From Pandoraea horticolens (lineage in GTDB: Bacteria; Pseudomonadota; Gammaproteobacteria; Burkholderiales; Burkholderiaceae): a stretch of DNA of 64,000 bases. Made by a program: the position numbers and the translations under genes. Of this stretch, positions 53,843 to 63,457 are shown one piece after another (position 1 is the stretch's first letter; each line of letters opens with the position of its first letter). The DNA lies in NCBI RefSeq assembly GCF_902459555.1, contig NZ_CABPSM010000019.1:1-64000 (forward strand). Direction: 5' to 3'. Under the pieces are notes generated by a model. The model ran no database searches, was not told where the DNA came from, and saw only the letters and a list, made by a program, of their open reading frames with translations.

Positions 53843-54739
53843 ATGACGACTCAGGCACCCCACCCGTTCCGGACGCTGCGCGATCTGCTGCGCTACGCCG
53901 TCTCGCGCTTTACCGAGGCCGAACTCGCCTTCGGGCATGGCGCGGCCACGGCTTACGACGAGGCCGCGTATCTCCTGCTGCATACACTGCACCTGCCCAT
54001 CGATACGCTCGACCCGTTTCTCGACGCGCGTTTGCTGCCCGAGGAAATTGAGCGCGTGCTGTCAGTCATCAACCGTCGGGCGGGCGAGCGCGTGCCGGCG
54101 TCGTACATCACGAATGAAGCGTGGATGCATGGCCGCCGGTTCTATGTAGACGAGCGCGTCATCGTGCCGCGTTCGTTCGTGGGCGAGTTGCTCGAAAACG
54201 CCTTGCAGCCATGGGTCGATCACGCCGAAGACGTCGCGGACGTGCTCGAGTTGTGCACCGGCTCCGGCTGCCTTGCGATCCTCGCCGCCGAAACTTTCCC
54301 GGCGGCACAGATCGATGCGGTCGACATTTCCCCGGACGCATTGGCCGTCGCCAAGATCAATGTGGCCGACTACGGCCTCGAAGACCGCGTCGCGCTACAT
54401 CTGGGCGATCTCTACGCGCCGCTGCCACAAGGCAAGCGCTACGAAGTCATTCTCACCAATCCGCCGTACGTCAACGAAGGCTCGATGCAGGCGCTGCCGG
54501 CCGAATACCATCACGAGCCGCGCCTTGCATTGGCCGGCGGCGATGACGGCATGGATGTGGTTCGCCGCATCATTGCCGGTGCCCGTGAGCATCTGACCGA
54601 TGACGGCGTTTTGGTCGTGGAGGTCGGCAACGAACGTCACTTCGTCGAGGCGGCGTTCCCGGATCTGCCGATGACGTGGCTGGCGACGAGCGCTGGCGAC
54701 GATATGGTCTTCCTGGTGCAGGCAGCCGATCTGCCGTAA
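53843..54739 (+). CDS. prmB: Protein-(glutamine-N5) methyltransferase for ribosomal protein L3
   Basis: Methylates a Gln of ribosomal protein L3 with SAM. The 298-residue protein has an N-terminal helical domain and then VLELCTGSGCLAILAAETFP (SAM motif I) and the catalytic VILTNPPYVNEGSM, whose NPPY holds the target amide. The longer N-terminus and the VNEGSM continuation fit PrmB better than PrmC. It follows dapE by 19 bp and ends with a GC hairpin (GGGCTCGCG/CGCGAGCCC at 54756-54779). Confidence 0.93.
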   Translation: MTTQAPHPFRTLRDLLRYAVSRFTEAELAFGHGAATAYDEAAYLLLHTLHLPIDTLDPFLDARLLPEEIERVLSVINRRAGERVPASYITNEAWMHGRRFYVDERVIVPRSFVGELLENALQPWVDHAEDVADVLELCTGSGCLAILAAETFPAAQIDAVDISPDALAVAKINVADYGLEDRVALHLGDLYAPLPQGKRYEVILTNPPYVNEGSMQALPAEYHHEPRLALAGGDDGMDVVRRIIAGAREHLTDDGVLVVEVGNERHFVEAAFPDLPMTWLATSAGDDMVFLVQAADLP

Positions 54740-54754
54740 TGCAGTAATGCCCTC

Positions 54755-54780
54755 GGGGCTCGCGTTTTACCGCGAGCCCT
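54755..54780 (+). terminator. Hairpin after prmB
   Basis: Perfect 9-bp stem GGGCTCGCG, loop TTTTAC, CGCGAGCCC. There is no long T run afterwards, so it is a weak or factor-assisted terminator. Confidence 0.5.
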
Positions 54781-54858
54781 CGTCTAAGTCCACGCACCCC
54801 GGTTACACTCGGGTTCCCGGGTCCGCGCGACTCACGGCATGGAGGAAGGTGGTCCGTC

Positions 54859-56286
54859 ATGGCGTTTAATTTGCTCGACGTCGGCTTTGCCGTCGCCTGC
54901 CTTCACGTGATGGGTGTCGTCGCGGCCATCCATGCCGTTCTAACGGTACGGACGTCGCAAGGGGCGGTGGCATGGGCGGTATCGCTCGTGACGATACCCT
55001 ACCTCACCCTCATCCCTTATCTGTTCCTTGGCCGATCGAAGTTCATCGGCTATGTCGAGGCGCGTCGTGCGCGCAATGAGGCGCTGCAGTCACGCATGGG
55101 CGAGACGCAGTGGAGCGGTGAGCCGCCGGTCGCGATGGAAGCGCACCCAGAATTTGCCGCGCTTACCGCCATGACGGGTATGTCGTTCGTGGCGGGCAAT
55201 CGGGTGCGTCTGCTGGTGAACGGCCGGGCCACGTTCGACGCCATCTCTGCCGCTATCGACCGCGCGCGCGACTACGTCATCGTTCAGTTCTTCATCGTCA
55301 AGGACGACGCGCTCGGACGCGCCTTGTCCGCGCGCCTGCTCGCGCGCGCCGCGACGGGCGTGAAGGTGTACTTCCTCTACGATCGTATCGGCAGCCACGA
55401 TCTGCCGAGCAGCTATTGCGAGAAGCTGCGCCAGGGCGGTGTGACGGTGCACGAGTTCGCCGCCGCCAAACGCGGCATTTTCGTCAACCGCTTTCAGCTC
55501 AACTTTCGCAATCACCGCAAGATCGTGGTGATCGACGGCAACGAAGCGTTTATCGGCGGACACAACGTCGGAGTCGAATATCTCGGTGAGAAGCCGCCGT
55601 TGGCCCCATGGCGCGATACGCATATCTCCGTGCGCGGACCTGCAGTGGTGGGAATTCAGCGCGCGTTTGCCGAAGACTGGCACTGGAGCACGGGTACGGT
55701 ACCGGAACTCAACCGCCTGCCGGCAGCCTCCGGCGAAGACATGCACTGTCAGGTCGTGCCAAGCGGCCCGGCCGACCGATTGGAGACGTCATCCCTCTTC
55801 TTTGTCACCGCCATCAATGCCGCACGGAAGCGGGTCTGGCTCACCACGCCCTATTTCGTGCCCGACGAAGCCGTGTTCTCGGCGTTGCGTCTGGCGGTGC
55901 TGCGCGGCGTAGACGTGCGCATTCTGATCCCGGACCGGGCCGATCACTATGTCGTGTTCGAGGCGACCACCTCGTACGCGTTCGAGGCCGCACGCAGCGG
56001 CATCCACGTCTACCGCTATCAACATGGCTTCCTTCACCAGAAAGTCGTGCTGATCGACGACAGCGCAGCCGCCGTCGGCAGTGCCAATCTCGACAACCGG
56101 TCGTTCCGTCTCAACTTCGAAATCATGCTGCTCACCGTTGACCGCGCCTTCGCCGACGACGTCGCGTACATGCTGACGCGCGACTTCGAGCAAGCCGTCC
56201 TGCTGAATAAGGACGAGTTTCGGAAGATTCCGAATTGGCGTCAGATTGTGATGCGTCTGGCGCGGCTTTTCGCCCCAATTCTGTAG
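54859..56286 (+). CDS. cls: Cardiolipin synthase (ClsA-like)
   Basis: Makes cardiolipin from phosphatidylglycerol at the inner membrane. In the 475-residue protein two N-terminal helices (FAVACLHVMGVVAAIHAVLT; AVAWAVSLVTIPYLTLIPYL) precede two phospholipase-D domains. The HKD motifs are FRNHRKIVVIDGNEAFIGG and GFLHQKVVLIDDSAAAVGSA with following NLDNRSFRLNFE. An AGGAGG-like site (GGAGGAAGG) lies upstream. It is probably transcribed alone. Confidence 0.93.
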   Translation: MAFNLLDVGFAVACLHVMGVVAAIHAVLTVRTSQGAVAWAVSLVTIPYLTLIPYLFLGRSKFIGYVEARRARNEALQSRMGETQWSGEPPVAMEAHPEFAALTAMTGMSFVAGNRVRLLVNGRATFDAISAAIDRARDYVIVQFFIVKDDALGRALSARLLARAATGVKVYFLYDRIGSHDLPSSYCEKLRQGGVTVHEFAAAKRGIFVNRFQLNFRNHRKIVVIDGNEAFIGGHNVGVEYLGEKPPLAPWRDTHISVRGPAVVGIQRAFAEDWHWSTGTVPELNRLPAASGEDMHCQVVPSGPADRLETSSLFFVTAINAARKRVWLTTPYFVPDEAVFSALRLAVLRGVDVRILIPDRADHYVVFEATTSYAFEAARSGIHVYRYQHGFLHQKVVLIDDSAAAVGSANLDNRSFRLNFEIMLLTVDRAFADDVAYMLTRDFEQAVLLNKDEFRKIPNWRQIVMRLARLFAPIL

Positions 56287-56459
56287 GCGCGGCGGGGTGC
56301 GCATCGCTTTCATGCGCTCAGACCGGTAAAATGCCGGTTTTGCCGTCCCCCCGCGCAATGGTTTCGATGCACGGCTCGTTCGCTCCTTGTTGGATCGGCG
56401 ACACCGGCTCGCCACGCGGCCCCGGGACGAACTGACCCGCTTTCCCCTCGGCCTTTTTC

Positions 56460-58400
56460 GTGATCCGATTCGAACACCTCACCCTCGCACGCGGCACCAA
56501 GCCGCTCTTCGAGGACACCTCCGTAACGCTCAATCCAGGCGAGCGCGTTGGTCTCGTCGGCGCCAACGGTGCGGGCAAATCCACCCTCTTCGCGTTGCTG
56601 CGCGGTCAGTTGCACGCCGATGGCGGCGATGTCTTCGTGCCCAGCAGCTGGCGCGTCGCCCACGTAATGCAGGAGACGCCTGCCGTCGAGCGCACTGCCC
56701 TCGACTATGTGCTTGATGGCGACACGCGGCTGCGCGAGATCGAAGCGACCATCGCGACCGCCGAAGCTGCGCATGACGGTCACGCACAAGCCGAGGCGCA
56801 CGCCGCCTTCGCCGACGCCGACGGCTACACTGCCCCGGCCCGTGGCGAAGCCCTGCTGCTCGGACTCGGCTTCACGCTCGCGCAAACGCAACTGCCCGTC
56901 GCCAGTTTCTCGGGAGGATGGCGCATGCGTCTGAATCTGGCACAGGCGCTCATGTGCCCGTCCGATCTATTGCTGCTCGACGAACCGACCAATCACCTGG
57001 ATCTCGACGCCATCGTCTGGCTCGAAGACTGGCTCAAGCGTTACCCCGGTACGCTGATCGTGATCTCGCACGATCGCGAGTTTCTCGACGAGGTCTGCAA
57101 CGTCACGCTGCATATCGAGAATCAACAGATCAAGCGCTACGGCGGCAACTACAGTCAGTTCGAGATCCTGCGCGGCCAGCAACTGGTGCTGCAACAAAGC
57201 GCATTCGACAAGCAGCAGAAGACGATTGCGCACCTTGAATCGTTCATCACGCGCTTCAAGGCCAAGGCAACGAAGGCACGTCAGGCACAGAGCCGGATGA
57301 AGGCGCTCGAGAAGATGGAGCGCATCGCGCCCGCGCATATCGCGTCGCCGTTTACGTTCGAGTTCCGCCCGGCCGACAGTGCACCGAACCCGATGCTCGT
57401 CCTCGACGCGGTGCGTTGCGGTTATCCACTCGAAGACGGCAGCGAGAAGGTCATCCTCCCGCACGTCACGATGTCGGTGCAGAACGAGCAACGTATCGGC
57501 CTGCTGGGCGCGAACGGTCAGGGCAAATCGACGCTCATCAAAACGCTCGCCGGCACGCTTGCGCCGTTGGCGGGTGAGGTGAAGACCGGCAAGGGTTTGC
57601 AGATCGGCTATTTCGCCCAGCACCAGGTCGAAACCCTGCGCCACGACGATTCTCCGTTGCAGCATTTGCAACGCCTCGCCCCCGACACGCGCGAACAGGA
57701 ATTGCGCGACTTTCTTGGCGGATTCAACTTCCGCGGCGATATGGCGACGTCGTCGATTGCGCCGTTCTCCGGTGGCGAGAAAGCACGGCTGGCGCTGGCG
57801 CTCATCATCTGGCGTAAGCCGAACCTGCTGTTGCTCGATGAACCGACCAACCACCTGGATCTCGAGACACGCCACGCCCTCACGATGGCGCTCGCCCAGT
57901 TCGACGGCACGCTGATTCTCGTCTCGCACGATCGGCACTTGCTGCGCGCGACCACGGATCAGTTTCTGCTGGTGGCCGGCGGCGAAGTGCAGCCGTTTGA
58001 CGGCGATCTCGATGACTACCGCGATTGGTTGCTGCAACACGCGGCCGACCAACGTGCGGCAGCACGAGACGCCAGCAGCGGCAATGGCGAAGGTAGCGAC
58101 GGTGGCGACGGCGTCAACCGCAAGGATCAGAAGCGCGCCGAGGCGCAGGAACGTCAGCGGCTGTCACAACTGCGCAAGCCGCTGCAAAGGAAGATCGAGA
58201 AGCTGGAGCAGTCCATCGCGAAGCTCTCGGACGAAAAAGCCCGGCTCGACGCTATCCTCGCGGACAGCAGCACCTATGAAGACGCCAAGAAGGCCTTGCT
58301 GACCGATAGCCTCAAGCAGCAGGCCGACGTCACGGCAAAGCTCTCGGACGTTGAAGCCGAATGGCTCGAAGCACAGGAAGCCCTCGAGCAGATCGCCTGA
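56460..58400 (+). CDS. ABC-F family ATPase (YheS-like)
   Basis: The 646-residue soluble protein has two ABC domains and no membrane segment. Walker A motifs are GANGAGKSTLFALLRGQL and GANGQGKSTLIKTLAG. Signatures are SFSGGWRMRLNLAQALM and FSGGEKARLALALIIW, each followed by LLLLDEPTNHLDL. The linker between them and a C-terminal coiled coil (KIEKLEQSIAKLSDEKARLD) are typical of ABC-F factors that act on the ribosome; E. coli YheS is the nearest in layout. The start is GTG, with a weak ribosome-binding site. Confidence 0.93.
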   Translation: MIRFEHLTLARGTKPLFEDTSVTLNPGERVGLVGANGAGKSTLFALLRGQLHADGGDVFVPSSWRVAHVMQETPAVERTALDYVLDGDTRLREIEATIATAEAAHDGHAQAEAHAAFADADGYTAPARGEALLLGLGFTLAQTQLPVASFSGGWRMRLNLAQALMCPSDLLLLDEPTNHLDLDAIVWLEDWLKRYPGTLIVISHDREFLDEVCNVTLHIENQQIKRYGGNYSQFEILRGQQLVLQQSAFDKQQKTIAHLESFITRFKAKATKARQAQSRMKALEKMERIAPAHIASPFTFEFRPADSAPNPMLVLDAVRCGYPLEDGSEKVILPHVTMSVQNEQRIGLLGANGQGKSTLIKTLAGTLAPLAGEVKTGKGLQIGYFAQHQVETLRHDDSPLQHLQRLAPDTREQELRDFLGGFNFRGDMATSSIAPFSGGEKARLALALIIWRKPNLLLLDEPTNHLDLETRHALTMALAQFDGTLILVSHDRHLLRATTDQFLLVAGGEVQPFDGDLDDYRDWLLQHAADQRAAARDASSGNGEGSDGGDGVNRKDQKRAEAQERQRLSQLRKPLQRKIEKLEQSIAKLSDEKARLDAILADSSTYEDAKKALLTDSLKQQADVTAKLSDVEAEWLEAQEALEQIA

Positions 58401-58447
58401 TCCGGCAGCGGCCACACGACACAGTCCATGCCGCCACGCGCCACGAA

Positions 58448-58482
58448 AAGAAAAGCCCGGTCGATCCGACCGGGCTTTTCTT
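58448..58482. terminator. Strong bidirectional terminator between abc-F gene and radA
   Basis: AAGAAAAGCCCGGTCG, loop ATC, CGACCGGGCTTTTCTT is a perfect 16-bp stem with A and T runs, placed between convergent genes. Confidence 0.92.
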
Positions 58483-58513
58483 ATGCTGGCCGATTCCGGC
58501 CAGAGGCGCGCGC

Positions 58514-59887
58514 TTACAACCCCGCGACCACCGAAATCGCATGCTCCAGCCGGTCGACGGCGTGTACTTCGAGGCCGTCGATGGGCTGTTTCGGTGCGTT
58601 CGCTTTCGGGATGATCGCAATGGAAAAGCCGAGTTTGGCCGCTTCCTTGAGACGATCCTGACCACGCGGGCTAGGACGAATCTCCCCGGCCAGCCCGACT
58701 TCGCCGAACGCCACGATGCCGCGCGGGAGCGCCTTGTTGCGCAGCGACGAATGAATCGCCAGCAACACCGCCAGATCCGCCGCCGGTTCGGTGATCTTTA
58801 CGCCGCCAACGGCGTTCAGAAACACGTCCTGATCGAAACACGCAATGCCCGCATGGCGATGCATCACCGCCAGCAACATCGCCAGACGGTTCTGCTCAAG
58901 CCCCACCGCCAGACGCCGCGGGTTGGGCACCTGCGCCGTATCGACCAGCGCCTGCACCTCAACGAGCAGTGGCCGCGTACCCTCTTGCGTCACGAGCACG
59001 CAGGAACCGGGCACGCTCTGTTCATGCTGCGAGAGGAACAACGCCGACGGATTCGCCACGCCGCGCAACCCCTTCTCGGTCATCGCAAACACACCCAACT
59101 CGTTGACGGCACCGAAGCGATTCTTGAACGCCCGCACCAGCCGATACGACGAGTGCGTATCTCCCTCGAAATACAGCACCGTGTCGACAATGTGCTCGAG
59201 CACGCGCGGCCCCGCGAGGCTGCCTTCCTTCGTCACATGGCCGACCATGATGACGGTCACGCCGCTCTGCTTCGCAGTTCGTGTGAGCTGCGCCGCGCAT
59301 TCGCGCACCTGCGCCACCGAACCGGGGGCGGAGCTGAGCGCTTCGGAATAGACTGTCTGAATCGAATCGATCACCACGACGTCGGGCTTTTCGGACTCGA
59401 TCGCGCCCAGAATCTTTTCGAGCTGAATTTCCGCGAGCAGGTCCAGTTCGCCACCGCCCTCCCCCGCCGCACCAAGGCCGAGCCGTTGCGCCCGCAAGGC
59501 AATCTGAGCGCCCGACTCTTCGCCGCTGACATACAGCGCACGCCGCTCGCGCGCCAGATGGGCAAGCGATTGGAGCAGCAAGGTCGACTTGCCGATGCCG
59601 GGATCGCCGCCGATCAGCACCACGCCGCCGGCCACGAGGCCTCCGCCCAGCACGCGGTCGAACTCGCTCACGCCGCTGGAGAAGCGCGGCACGTCGGCCG
59701 CTTCGATGTGCGCCAGCTTGAGTACCGGCGTGCTCTTGGCGAGCGATTGGTAGCGATGACCAGCCGTCGTTTCCGCCACCGACTCGACGAGCGTATTCCA
59801 GCCGTTGCAGTTGGGGCATTGCCCCGCCCACTTGGGTGTCTGCCCGCCGCATTCGGTACAGATGTAGACAGTCTTGGCTTTGGCCAT
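58514..59887 (-). CDS. radA: DNA repair protein RadA
   Basis: RecA-like ATPase that promotes branch migration in recombination. In the 457-residue protein a Cys4 zinc finger (Cys10, Cys13, Cys24, Cys27 in YICTECGGQTPKWAGQCPNC) precedes Walker A GGDPGIGKST (Lys100). The RadA motif is FKNRFGAVNELGVFAM, and a Lon-like C-terminal domain contains EVGLAGEIRPSPRGQDRLKE. Start MAKAKTVYICTECG is the family norm. It lies 23 bp after alr, likely one transcript. Confidence 0.97.
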   Translation of the reverse strand: MAKAKTVYICTECGGQTPKWAGQCPNCNGWNTLVESVAETTAGHRYQSLAKSTPVLKLAHIEAADVPRFSSGVSEFDRVLGGGLVAGGVVLIGGDPGIGKSTLLLQSLAHLARERRALYVSGEESGAQIALRAQRLGLGAAGEGGGELDLLAEIQLEKILGAIESEKPDVVVIDSIQTVYSEALSSAPGSVAQVRECAAQLTRTAKQSGVTVIMVGHVTKEGSLAGPRVLEHIVDTVLYFEGDTHSSYRLVRAFKNRFGAVNELGVFAMTEKGLRGVANPSALFLSQHEQSVPGSCVLVTQEGTRPLLVEVQALVDTAQVPNPRRLAVGLEQNRLAMLLAVMHRHAGIACFDQDVFLNAVGGVKITEPAADLAVLLAIHSSLRNKALPRGIVAFGEVGLAGEIRPSPRGQDRLKEAAKLGFSIAIIPKANAPKQPIDGLEVHAVDRLEHAISVVAGL

Positions 59888-59910
59888 GCGTGAAAATCCT
59901 GTGGCGACGC

Positions 59911-60981
59911 TCAGTTCGCGTGAACGGGCACGCGACGCGCCACGGCGCACATCAGCTCATAGCCGAGCGTGCCTGCCGAGGCAGCGACCTCGTCGATGCT
60001 CAGCCCACGTCCCCAGAGCGTCACAGACGAGCCGATGCGCGCCTGCGGCACCGGCGTGAGATCGACGGACAGCATATCCATCGACACGCGGCCCAGCATG
60101 CGGGTACGCACACCGTCGACGAGGATCGGCGTGCCAGTGGGCGCGACACGCGGATAGCCGTCGGCATAGCCGCAAGCGACCGTGCCCACGCGCATCGGTG
60201 TCTCGGCGGTAAAGATACTGCCATAGCCCACCGTGCCGCCGGCCGGAACCTCCTGAATACCGATCAACTCGGTTTCGAGCGTCATCGTCGGTTGCAGATC
60301 GAACTTTGCTGCCGGGACCTCAAGCCCCTTCGGCGAGGAGCCATAGAGCATGATGCCCGGACGAACCCACGCGCCATGCGTCTCCGGGTAGCACAGCGTG
60401 GCGGCGGAATTGGCAAGGCTGCGCTCGCCCGGCACGTCGCAAGCACCGCGCTCGAACGCTTCCATCTGATACTGAATGCCACGCGGGCCGTCGGCATCGG
60501 AGAAGTGCGTCATCAGCACGATCTGACTCACGCCGGGAATCGCACGAGCACGCTCCCATGCCGCGCGGTAGCGCTCGGGAGAGAAGCCAAGGCGGTTCAT
60601 GCCGGAATTCATCTTGAGCTGCACGTTGAGCGGCTTTTTCAGGCGCGCCATCTCCAGCATGCGCAACTGTTCGTCGCTATGCACGGTAGCCGTCAAACCG
60701 TACTCGTCGACGATCGCCAGATCCTCGGGTTTGAAAAAACCCTCGAGCAGCAGAATGGGGCCGGCCCAGCCGAGTTCGCGCAGACGCACGGCTTCGTCGA
60801 GATCGAGCAAGCCGAAGCCGTCGGTGTCGCGCAATCCGGGAAACGCGTTATCGATACCGTGCCCGTAGGCATTGGCCTTGACCACCGCCCACACCTTGGC
60901 GTTCGGAGCATGGCGACGGGCGACATCGAGATTATGGGCAAGGGCTGCGGTATGAATCGAGACTTTGATTGGACGAGGCAT
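59911..60981 (-). CDS. alr: Alanine racemase
   Basis: Interconverts L- and D-alanine for peptidoglycan. The 356-residue protein has PLP-lysine Lys35 in [13 protein letters not shown]. Other motifs are [40 protein letters not shown], and the catalytic Tyr region [20 protein letters not shown] then YADGYPR. The start [14 protein letters not shown] is the family norm. The next gene on the strand is radA; lplT is divergent. Confidence 0.97.
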   Translation of the reverse strand: MPRPIKVSIHTAALAHNLDVARRHAPNAKVWAVVKANAYGHGIDNAFPGLRDTDGFGLLDLDEAVRLRELGWAGPILLLEGFFKPEDLAIVDEYGLTATVHSDEQLRMLEMARLKKPLNVQLKMNSGMNRLGFSPERYRAAWERARAIPGVSQIVLMTHFSDADGPRGIQYQMEAFERGACDVPGERSLANSAATLCYPETHGAWVRPGIMLYGSSPKGLEVPAAKFDLQPTMTLETELIGIQEVPAGGTVGYGSIFTAETPMRVGTVACGYADGYPRVAPTGTPILVDGVRTRMLGRVSMDMLSVDLTPVPQARIGSSVTLWGRGLSIDEVAASAGTLGYELMCAVARRVPVHAN

Positions 60982-61319
60982 GGGCAGATACAGAATCAGA
61001 GGAGAAGCTCGCCAGGACAGGCTGGCAGCATAACGCATCGGCATATTTTCGTGTTATAAAGCCGTGCGCACAACTTGTTTTGCCGAAATCTTTTTCCCGA
61101 TGACAATATCGGTCTCAGACCGAGGGCGAACGGGCGCCCGACACGGGGGCTGCAAGACCGAATATACGGTCGATTAGCGACATTTGAGCGATTGATGTGC
61201 GCAGATACCCCTGTGTTTAAGCCCGGTTTCTTCCCGTGTGGGAGCCCCTTGCGGGCACCGCGGATTCCGACAACCGAGACACGCAAGTTTTACGCCGCAC
61301 GGGATCGACTCAAGTACCG
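60982..61319. other. Divergent intergenic region alr / lplT
   Basis: 338 bases without a recognised gene. They carry the promoters of alr (minus) and lplT (plus). An open frame through the right part is only the upstream extension of lplT and has no similarity. No clear promoter hexamers or repeats are seen. Confidence 0.4.
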
Positions 61320-62612
61320 ATGAAGAAAGGCTTTTATACCATCATGGCCGCGCAGTTTTTTTCGTCGCTGGCCGACAATGCATTGCTCATCGCCGCAATC
61401 GCACTCCTGAAAGATTTGCATTCCCCGCAGTGGATGACTCCGCTGCTCAAACTTTTCTTCGTTCTCTCGTACGTCATTCTTGCCGCTTACGTGGGCGCCT
61501 TCGCCGACTCGATGCCCAAGGGCAAGGTCATGTTCATCAGCAACTCGATCAAGGTCGCAGGCTGTCTGATGATGCTGTTCGGCTCGCACCCACTCATAGC
61601 GTATGGCGTAGTGGGCTTCGGCGCGGCGGCATACTCGCCCGCGAAGTACGGCATTCTCACGGAGCTACTCCCCGCCGAGAGATTGGTCGCCGCGAATGGA
61701 TGGATCGAAGGCCTTACCGTCAGCTCGATCATTCTCGGCACGGTGCTCGGCGGCACACTGATCAGTCCGCACATATCGGAGTGGATACTCCAGCGTACCC
61801 CTGAGGTGATCAGTTCGCCGGCGATGGCCGCGATGGTCGTCATCATGGCCATTTATGTGGTTGCCGCGCTGTTCAATCTGCGCATTCCGGACACGGGCGC
61901 ACGTTATGCGCGTCAGGAACGCAATCCGATCAAACTCGTCTCCGATTTCGCCGACTGCTTCGTCACGCTCTGGCGCGACAAGCTGGGCCAGATCTCGCTC
62001 GCCGTCACCACGCTGTTCTGGGGCGCAGGCGCGACCTTGCAATTCATCGTGCTGCGCTGGGCCGAAAAAGCGCTCGGCATGACGCTGTCCGAAGGCGCCA
62101 TTCTGCAAGCCGTATCGGCCGTGGGCGTTGCCGTCGGCGCCATCGTGGCGGCTTCGCGCATTCCGCTCAAGCGCTCGCTCTCGGTGTTGCCCGTCGGCAT
62201 CGCCATGGGCCTCGCGGTGATGGCGATGGCGTTCTTCTCGAAGGATCTGCTGCCATACGGCACCGAGTGGAAAGTGCCGCTGTACCTGATCATCGCGTAC
62301 ATCTTCCTCATCATCGTCGGTGCGCTTGCAGGTTTCTTCGTGGTACCGATGAACGCCCTGCTCCAGCATCGCGGCCACGTGCTGCTCTCGGCCGGCCACT
62401 CCATCGCCGTGCAGAACTTCAATGAGAACCTGTCCGTGCTTATCATGCTGTGCCTCTATGCACTGCTGATCTGGTTCAATGTGCCGGTCGGGGTCGTCAT
62501 CATTCTGTTTGGCGTGTTTGTGTCGGGCACGATGTGGCTTGTCATGAAGCGTCATCAGGCCAATCAGCGCGAATTCGATTCGGTCTCGCTCATTGGTGAA
62601 GTCAAGCATTGA
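61320..62612 (+). CDS. lplT: Lysophospholipid transporter LplT
   Basis: MFS protein that flips lysophospholipids across the inner membrane. The 430-residue protein has about 12 helices and begins MKKGFYTIMAAQFFSSLADN, the typical LplT start. Motifs include VVGFGAAAYSPAKYGILTEL, FVVPMNALLQHRGHVLLSAG and AVQNFNENLSVLIM, conserved in LplT. The acyltransferase partner aas is not adjacent here. It is followed 1 bp later by thiD. Confidence 0.93.
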   Translation: MKKGFYTIMAAQFFSSLADNALLIAAIALLKDLHSPQWMTPLLKLFFVLSYVILAAYVGAFADSMPKGKVMFISNSIKVAGCLMMLFGSHPLIAYGVVGFGAAAYSPAKYGILTELLPAERLVAANGWIEGLTVSSIILGTVLGGTLISPHISEWILQRTPEVISSPAMAAMVVIMAIYVVAALFNLRIPDTGARYARQERNPIKLVSDFADCFVTLWRDKLGQISLAVTTLFWGAGATLQFIVLRWAEKALGMTLSEGAILQAVSAVGVAVGAIVAASRIPLKRSLSVLPVGIAMGLAVMAMAFFSKDLLPYGTEWKVPLYLIIAYIFLIIVGALAGFFVVPMNALLQHRGHVLLSAGHSIAVQNFNENLSVLIMLCLYALLIWFNVPVGVVIILFGVFVSGTMWLVMKRHQANQREFDSVSLIGEVKH

Positions 62613-62613
62613 T

Positions 62614-63438
62614 ATGAATTTGCGTCAGTCGCCCGTTCCCATTGCCCTCACCATCGCCGGCTCCGACTCCAGCGGTGGTGCAGGCATCCAAGCCGACCTC
62701 AAGGCGTTTTCCGCGCTCGGCGCATACGGCGCGAGCGTGATTACCGCCCTCACCGCGCAGAATACGCAAGGTGTAACCGGCATCCACACACCACCGGCGA
62801 GCTTTGTCACCGCACAAATGGACGCCGTGTTTCAGGACCTCGAAGTCGATGCGGTCAAGCTCGGCATGCTAGCCAACGCCGAGGTCGTGCGCGCGGTGGC
62901 CGCCGGATTGCGGCGATACAAGCCGCGCTTCGTCGTGCTCGATACCGTGATGATTTCGAAGAGCGGCCACGCGTTGCTGCAGTCGGATGCCGTTGCCGCG
63001 CTGCGCGACGAGTTGCTGCCGCTGGCGGACCTGATTACCCCCAACCTGCCGGAAGCCGCTGCGCTACTCGGCGTCGCGCCTGCTACCGACGAAGCCGAGA
63101 TGGAGCAACATGCGCAAGCGCTGCGCGCGCTCGGCGCCCGCAATGTGCTGGTCAAGGGGGGGCATCTCGCCGGCGATCTGAGCCCGGATTGGCTCGTGAG
63201 TGCTGCCGGTGTCGAACGATTCAGCGCACCGCGCATCGCCGCTCACAACACGCACGGCACGGGTTGCACGCTCTCTGCCGCACTGGCCGCGTTGCGCCCC
63301 CGTCGCGATAACTGGTCGGACACCGTGCGCGACGCCAAGGCGTATCTCAATGGCGCACTCGCCGCCAGCGACGCGCTGCACATCGGTCACGGTATCGGGC
63401 CCGTCCACCACTTCCACGCCGTCTGGCCTAAGGATTGA
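62614..63438 (+). CDS. thiD: Hydroxymethylpyrimidine/phosphomethylpyrimidine kinase
   Basis: Two successive phosphorylations of HMP in thiamine synthesis. The 274-residue ribokinase-like protein has [40 protein letters not shown], a [15 protein letters not shown] stretch, [11 protein letters not shown] and the catalytic anion hole [19 protein letters not shown] 62614 follows the lplT stop by one base; in-frame codons upstream lie inside lplT. No other thi gene is in the window. Confidence 0.96.
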   Translation: MNLRQSPVPIALTIAGSDSSGGAGIQADLKAFSALGAYGASVITALTAQNTQGVTGIHTPPASFVTAQMDAVFQDLEVDAVKLGMLANAEVVRAVAAGLRRYKPRFVVLDTVMISKSGHALLQSDAVAALRDELLPLADLITPNLPEAAALLGVAPATDEAEMEQHAQALRALGARNVLVKGGHLAGDLSPDWLVSAAGVERFSAPRIAAHNTHGTGCTLSAALAALRPRRDNWSDTVRDAKAYLNGALAASDALHIGHGIGPVHHFHAVWPKD

Positions 63439-63457
63439 GGCGCCCGCTCGCGCCGAA